Source: Jeotgalibacillus sp. S-D1 (GTDB lineage: Bacteria > Bacillota > Bacilli > Bacillales > Jeotgalibacillaceae). From it: a stretch of 64,000 bases of DNA. Of the stretch, positions 60,382-64,000 are shown one piece after another. The position numbers were made by a program, and so were the translations under genes. Within the stretch, counting starts at the first letter, position 1. Each line of letters begins with the position of its first letter. The stretch is taken from positions 310,001 through 374,000 of the forward strand of contig NZ_SMZR01000003.1 in the NCBI RefSeq assembly GCF_004358665.1. Reading direction: 5' to 3'. Below the pieces are notes generated by a model that had not been told where the DNA came from, searched no databases, and saw only the letters and a program-made list of their open reading frames with translations.

Positions 60382-61744
60382 ACGCACCTGGCGGCATGCC
60401 TGAGTCCTCTAGTCTTCGTTCAAGATTTACGAATTTATTGTATTCTTTAATAAAGGCCAAAGAAACGGTACCAACCGGGCCATTACGCTGTTTTGCAATA
60501 ATAATCTCGATGGTATTCTGATTTTCACTTTCCTTGTCGTAATAGTCATCACGGTAAAGGAATGCAACAATGTCGGCATCCTGCTCAATACTTCCTGATT
60601 CCCGTAAATCGGACATCATCGGACGCTTGTCCTGACGGGTTTCAACTCCACGCGAAAGCTGTGACAGGGCAATTACGGGCACTTCAAGCTCACGCGCTAA
60701 CCCTTTAAGGGAACGGGAGATTTCTGAAACCTCCTGCTGACGGTTCTCGCCGGGCTTGCCGTTTCCGTGAATCAGCTGCATATAGTCAATCAGTATCATG
60801 CCAAGTCCGTGCTCCTGTTTTAGACGCCGGCATTTTGCACGGATATCCTGCACACGCACACCAGGCGTATCATCAATGTAGATCCCCGCATTCGACAGAC
60901 TGCCCATGGCCATCGTCAGCTTGCGCCAGTCTTCATCTGTCAGCGCTCCTGTACGGAGATTCTGCGCATTAATATTACCCTCTGCACAAAGCATACGCAT
61001 AACAAGCTGTTCTGCACCCATCTCCAAGCTGAAAATGGCTACATTCTCCCCTGTTTTCGTTGCAACGTTTTGTGCAATATTCAAAGCAAATGCGGTTTTA
61101 CCAACTGATGGACGGGCAGCAACAATAATCAGATCATTCCGCTGAAATCCCGCTGTCATGCGGTCAAGCTCATTAAATCCTGTGGCGATCCCTGTAACAT
61201 CACCCTTTTGGCTGTTCAGGATTTCAATGTTGTCATACGTTCTGACAAGAACGTCCTTCATGGAATGAAAGGCACTGGTATTTTTACGGTTCGCCACTTC
61301 CATGATGCTTCTTTCCGCTTCACCAAGCAGATTTTCAACCTCATCTTCTCTCGCGTAGCCGTCCTGCGCAATGGTGGTCGCTGTTCGAATCAGGCGGCGA
61401 AGAAGAGATTTCTCTTCTACAATGCGTGCATAATACTCAAGGTTCGCAGCGGTTGGCACAGATGCTGCCAGGTCGCTCAGGTAAGAAACCCCACCGACAT
61501 CCTCAAGCTCTTTCACTGCTGACAGTTCCTCTGTTACGGTAATTAAATCAATCGCCTTGCCCCGGTCACTCAACTTCATCATAATTTCAAATATCTTTTG
61601 ATGCGAGCTGCGGTAAAAATCCTCCGGCATCAGGATCTCAGCAGCAGGAATGAGGACCTGCGGCTCAAGGAAAATAGCGCCAATGACTGCTTGTTCTGCT
61701 TCTATATTTTGAGGCGGAATACGATCCGCATATTGTTCATTCAT
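60380..61744 (-). CDS. dnaB: Replicative DNA helicase
   Basis: 454 residues, same length as the Bacillus subtilis replicative helicase (there called dnaC). N-terminal helical domain, linker, then a RecA-like motor with Walker A 'ARPSVGKTAFALN', Walker B 'MILIDYMQL', and 'QKDKRPMMSDLRESGSIEQD'-type arginine-finger region. It unwinds DNA at the replication fork as a hexamer. Its own promoter must lie in the 187 bp after rplI because a terminator separates them. Confidence 0.97.
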   Translation of the reverse strand: MNEQYADRIPPQNIEAEQAVIGAIFLEPQVLIPAAEILMPEDFYRSSHQKIFEIMMKLSDRGKAIDLITVTEELSAVKELEDVGGVSYLSDLAASVPTAANLEYYARIVEEKSLLRRLIRTATTIAQDGYAREDEVENLLGEAERSIMEVANRKNTSAFHSMKDVLVRTYDNIEILNSQKGDVTGIATGFNELDRMTAGFQRNDLIIVAARPSVGKTAFALNIAQNVATKTGENVAIFSLEMGAEQLVMRMLCAEGNINAQNLRTGALTDEDWRKLTMAMGSLSNAGIYIDDTPGVRVQDIRAKCRRLKQEHGLGMILIDYMQLIHGNGKPGENRQQEVSEISRSLKGLARELEVPVIALSQLSRGVETRQDKRPMMSDLRESGSIEQDADIVAFLYRDDYYDKESENQNTIEIIIAKQRNGPVGTVSLAFIKEYNKFVNLERRLEDSGMPPGA

Positions 61745-61859
61745 CTTTAACGTTCCCCTCCCGCTTTTGTATAAAACTTTATTAAACGTGGTTGCTGATT
61801 TCCGCTTTTAGCATCACTGGCGTTTAACAAAGCATTCTAAAAAAGGGTTTTGATCCGAA

Positions 61860-61891
61860 AAAAAATGTGATCTCTTACGATCACATTTTTT
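61860..61891 (-). terminator. Terminator of rplI
   Basis: AAAAAATGTGATC / GATCACATTTTTT, loop TCTTAC. Confidence 0.88.
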
Positions 61892-61931
61892 CTTAGTATA
61901 GCATGAATTCGACCCTTTTCGGCAGGTCTCC

Positions 61932-62381
61932 TTATTTTTCCTCGCCAACATGAACCTTCAGCGTTGCTGTTACTTCGTTATGAAGTTTTACAGGAACTTG
62001 GGTGACGCCAAGTGAACGGATGGCATCGTTCATTTCAATTTTACGCTTATCAACTTTAATTTTATGGCTTTTCTTTAATTCTTCTGCAATTTGTTTTGAT
62101 GTAATGGATCCGAATAAACGGCCGCCTTCACCTGATTTTGCAGTTAATTCAACTGTCAATTCTTCAAGTGTTTTTTTCAGGTCCTGCGCCTGCTGCAATT
62201 CTTCTTCCTGCGCTTTTTGCTCTTTCTTTTTCTGAGCATCCAGCTGATTAACATTTCCTGCACTTGCTTCAACTGCCAAATTGTTTTTCAGCAGGTAGTT
62301 GTGTGCGTAGCCATCCGCTACATTTTTAACTTCACCTTTTTTACCTTTACCTTTTACATCTTGTAAGAAAATTACTTTCAT
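61932..62381 (-). CDS. rplI: Ribosomal protein L9
   Basis: 149 residues: N-terminal globular domain '[20 protein letters not shown]' start, the long connecting helix (about 40-75) and the C-terminal domain '[16 protein letters not shown]'. It binds 23S rRNA domain V side and restrains frameshifting. The ATG overlaps the gdpP stop (ATGA), so translation is coupled. Confidence 0.98.
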   Translation of the reverse strand: MKVIFLQDVKGKGKKGEVKNVADGYAHNYLLKNNLAVEASAGNVNQLDAQKKKEQKAQEEELQQAQDLKKTLEELTVELTAKSGEGGRLFGSITSKQIAEELKKSHKIKVDKRKIEMNDAIRSLGVTQVPVKLHNEVTATLKVHVGEEK

Positions 62382-64000
62382 TGTTCATCCGAACTCCCTT
62401 CAACATGTTCACTAATCGCTACTTTCAGCTGCTCTACCGCTTCTTCTATCGTGGTGTCGTAGAGCTGGGTGGCAGAGTTGGTTAAATGACCGCCGCCTCC
62501 AAGCCTTTCCATAATCAACTGGACGTTTACCGTGCCGAGTGAACGTGCACTAATGCCTACTACATTTTCTTCTCTCATCGCCACTACAAAGGATGCCGCA
62601 ACATCTTCCATCGACAGCAGGGTATCTGCTGCCTGGGCAATGATGACAGAATCATGAATTTTGTCTTCTTCCCCGGCTGCGATGGCCATTCCATGCTTAT
62701 AAAACTCCACCGTTTCAACCAGCCGCGCGCGTTCCAGGTAGGTCGTCACGTCTTCCCGTAAAAACTGCTGCACGAGCACGGTATCAGCGCCCTGTGTCCG
62801 CAGATACGAAGCCGCATCAAATGTACGGGATCCTGTGCGCATCGTAAAGCTTTTCGTATCTACAATTATACCAGCAAGCAGGGCGGTTGCTTCAAGCATT
62901 GTGATTTTTTCATTCTTCGGCTGATAATCCAACAGCTCTGTAACCAGCTCAGCCGTAGAGGATGCGTATGGTTCCATATAAACAAGAAGAGGGGTCTCAA
63001 TAAACTCTTCTCCCCGTCTATGATGATCGATCACGACTACTTTTTCAATTTTATCTAACAGCCGCTCTTCAATGACGAGACTTGGCTTATGCGTATCCAC
63101 AATGACAAGCAGCGTATCTTCAGTTGCAATTTCCAGCGCTTCTTCAGGGGTGATCATCTGGGAATAAAGCTCCGGCTTCCCTTTAATTTCTTCCATCAGA
63201 CGCTTCACGCTGTTATCGATCTCTGCGAAATTCAGGGCTACATACCCTTCTTTATGATTCATCTGTGCGATTTTCCTGATGCCAATGGCAGCACCCACAG
63301 CATCCATATCAGGACGCCTATGGCCCATCACAATGACTTTATCGCTTCCAACGATCAATTCACGCAGAGCATGGGAAATAACCCGCGCGCGGACCCTGGT
63401 GCGTTTTTCCATGGGATTTGTTTTACCGCCGTAAAACTTCACTTTCCCGTTTTGCTGCTTAATGGCGACCTGGTCACCACCTCGACCCAAAGCAAGATCC
63501 AGACTCGACTGGGCCTGTGCTCCGAGCTCGGGAAGATTTTCAGTACCCGATCCAATACCGATGCTTAATGTTAACGGAACATTCTGCTTTGAGGTCTTTT
63601 CACGGATTCCATCCAGAATCGTAAACTTTTCCTGCTCAAGCTCTTTTAAGATACGTTCATTCATCACTGCCATAAATCGGTCAGACGAAATTCGTTTTAC
63701 ATAGATCTGGTGGTCATTAGCCCATTTATTTAAGAGCGAGGTAACGGAGCTGTTTATATTGCTTCGTGCTGAATCATCCATTCCCTGTGTCAGATCGTCA
63801 TAGTTATCAAGAAATATAACAGATAAAACAGTGCGGTCAGCTTTATAACGCTGCTCAATTTCCGTTTGCTCTGTTACATCGAATAGATAAAGCAATCGTT
63901 CTTCCTGTTTATGAATGACACGAAAAATACGTCCCTGCCACGAGACCGTTTCATCCGTGTGCCCTTCTTTTTTTACGACGGGTACCAATGCATCTGCCAC
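62378..64000 (-). CDS. gdpP: Cyclic-di-AMP phosphodiesterase GdpP, C-terminal 540 residues (5' end outside window)
   Basis: The visible part contains the end of the PAS domain, a degenerate GGDEF domain ('[14 protein letters not shown]' region), and the DHH/DHHA1 phosphodiesterase: '[20 protein letters not shown]', 'IVDTHKPS', '[12 protein letters not shown]' and '[24 protein letters not shown]' pattern. Full GdpP is about 655 residues; the two N-terminal membrane helices lie beyond the window. It hydrolyses c-di-AMP and so affects wall and potassium homeostasis. Gene order gdpP-rplI-dnaB is conserved in Bacilli. Confidence 0.95.
   Translation of the reverse strand: MADALVPVVKKEGHTDETVSWQGRIFRVIHKQEERLLYLFDVTEQTEIEQRYKADRTVLSVIFLDNYDDLTQGMDDSARSNINSSVTSLLNKWANDHQIYVKRISSDRFMAVMNERILKELEQEKFTILDGIREKTSKQNVPLTLSIGIGSGTENLPELGAQAQSSLDLALGRGGDQVAIKQQNGKVKFYGGKTNPMEKRTRVRARVISHALRELIVGSDKVIVMGHRRPDMDAVGAAIGIRKIAQMNHKEGYVALNFAEIDNSVKRLMEEIKGKPELYSQMITPEEALEIATEDTLLVIVDTHKPSLVIEERLLDKIEKVVVIDHHRRGEEFIETPLLVYMEPYASSTAELVTELLDYQPKNEKITMLEATALLAGIIVDTKSFTMRTGSRTFDAASYLRTQGADTVLVQQFLREDVTTYLERARLVETVEFYKHGMAIAAGEEDKIHDSVIIAQAADTLLSMEDVAASFVVAMREENVVGISARSLGTVNVQLIMERLGGGGHLTNSATQLYDTTIEEAVEQLKVAISEHVEGSSDEQ

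Noticed and set aside
58832-63000. purA-dnaB-rplI-gdpP region as accessory DNA
   Set aside because: Gene content, order and protein lengths are those of the conserved Bacillus core; nothing unusual was noted.
1-64000. CRISPR arrays and intact insertion sequences
   Set aside because: No regularly spaced direct repeats and no transposase-like reading frame were seen.

Overview
The window looks like part of the chromosome of a low-GC, Gram-positive Bacillales bacterium, probably Bacillaceae or Planococcaceae. The evidence is the Bacillus-type order gdpP-rplI-dnaB ... purA ... walR-walK-walH-walI-walJ-htrA ... rlmH on the minus strand, strong AGGAGG ribosome binding sites with frequent TTG starts, class A lipoprotein and PTS genes of Bacillus type, and tRNAs nearly identical to those of Bacillus. 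In Bacillus this block lies near the replication origin. Genus cannot be fixed from the sequence alone.

Layout. 1-5.8 kb: end of an unknown gene, a tripartite tricarboxylate transporter (tctCBA) with a perfect CcpA site, and a TetR regulator with a small NTF2-like/NmrA-like operon that shares its operator. 6-11.9 kb: two membrane-anchored proteins, a citrate/C4-dicarboxylate type two-component system, and an HD phosphohydrolase gene broken by a one-base frameshift. 12-18 kb: a trehalose-type PTS gene divergent from an (alpha/alpha)6-barrel glycosidase, with a perfect 18-bp operator between them and a TreR-type repressor nearby; small HTH/membrane genes. 18-27.4 kb: tRNA-dihydrouridine synthase, a 1513-residue secreted GH16 glucanase with a perfect CcpA site, MsrA, Nudix, class A beta-lactamase and a MORN protein. 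27.6-39.7 kb: accessory region with an MFS transporter, a PLD-helicase-DUF3427 protein, a decayed second copy of the 3' part of rlmH, then a 7-kb stretch of variable genes (phytase-like secreted protein, VOC, DUF2238, phage-type HTH, DUF1672 lipoprotein, TIR/deoxyribosyltransferase-like protein) ending at intact rlmH. 40-64 kb: cryptochrome DASH, a dense DnaA-box cluster around a 54-codon CxxH/CxxC gene, htrA, glutaminase, the wal operon, an M23 peptidase, three tRNAs, a K+ channel, YitT protein, a WYL regulator with divergent reductase, purA, dnaB, rplI and the 3' part of gdpP.

The points most worth attention are: (1) the rlmH remnant, which suggests an eroded integrative element at the site used by SCC elements; (2) nine DnaA-box-like sequences in about 310 bp between phr and htrA; (3) five copies of a roughly 130-bp palindromic intergenic repeat whose ends change in a compensatory way; (4) a TreP/TreR system with an unusual intracellular hydrolase in place of the usual TreA; (5) a TIR-like orphan with a SigK-like promoter. 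Several starts were moved from the longest open frame to a TTG or internal ATG with a proper ribosome binding site; these are noted per gene.
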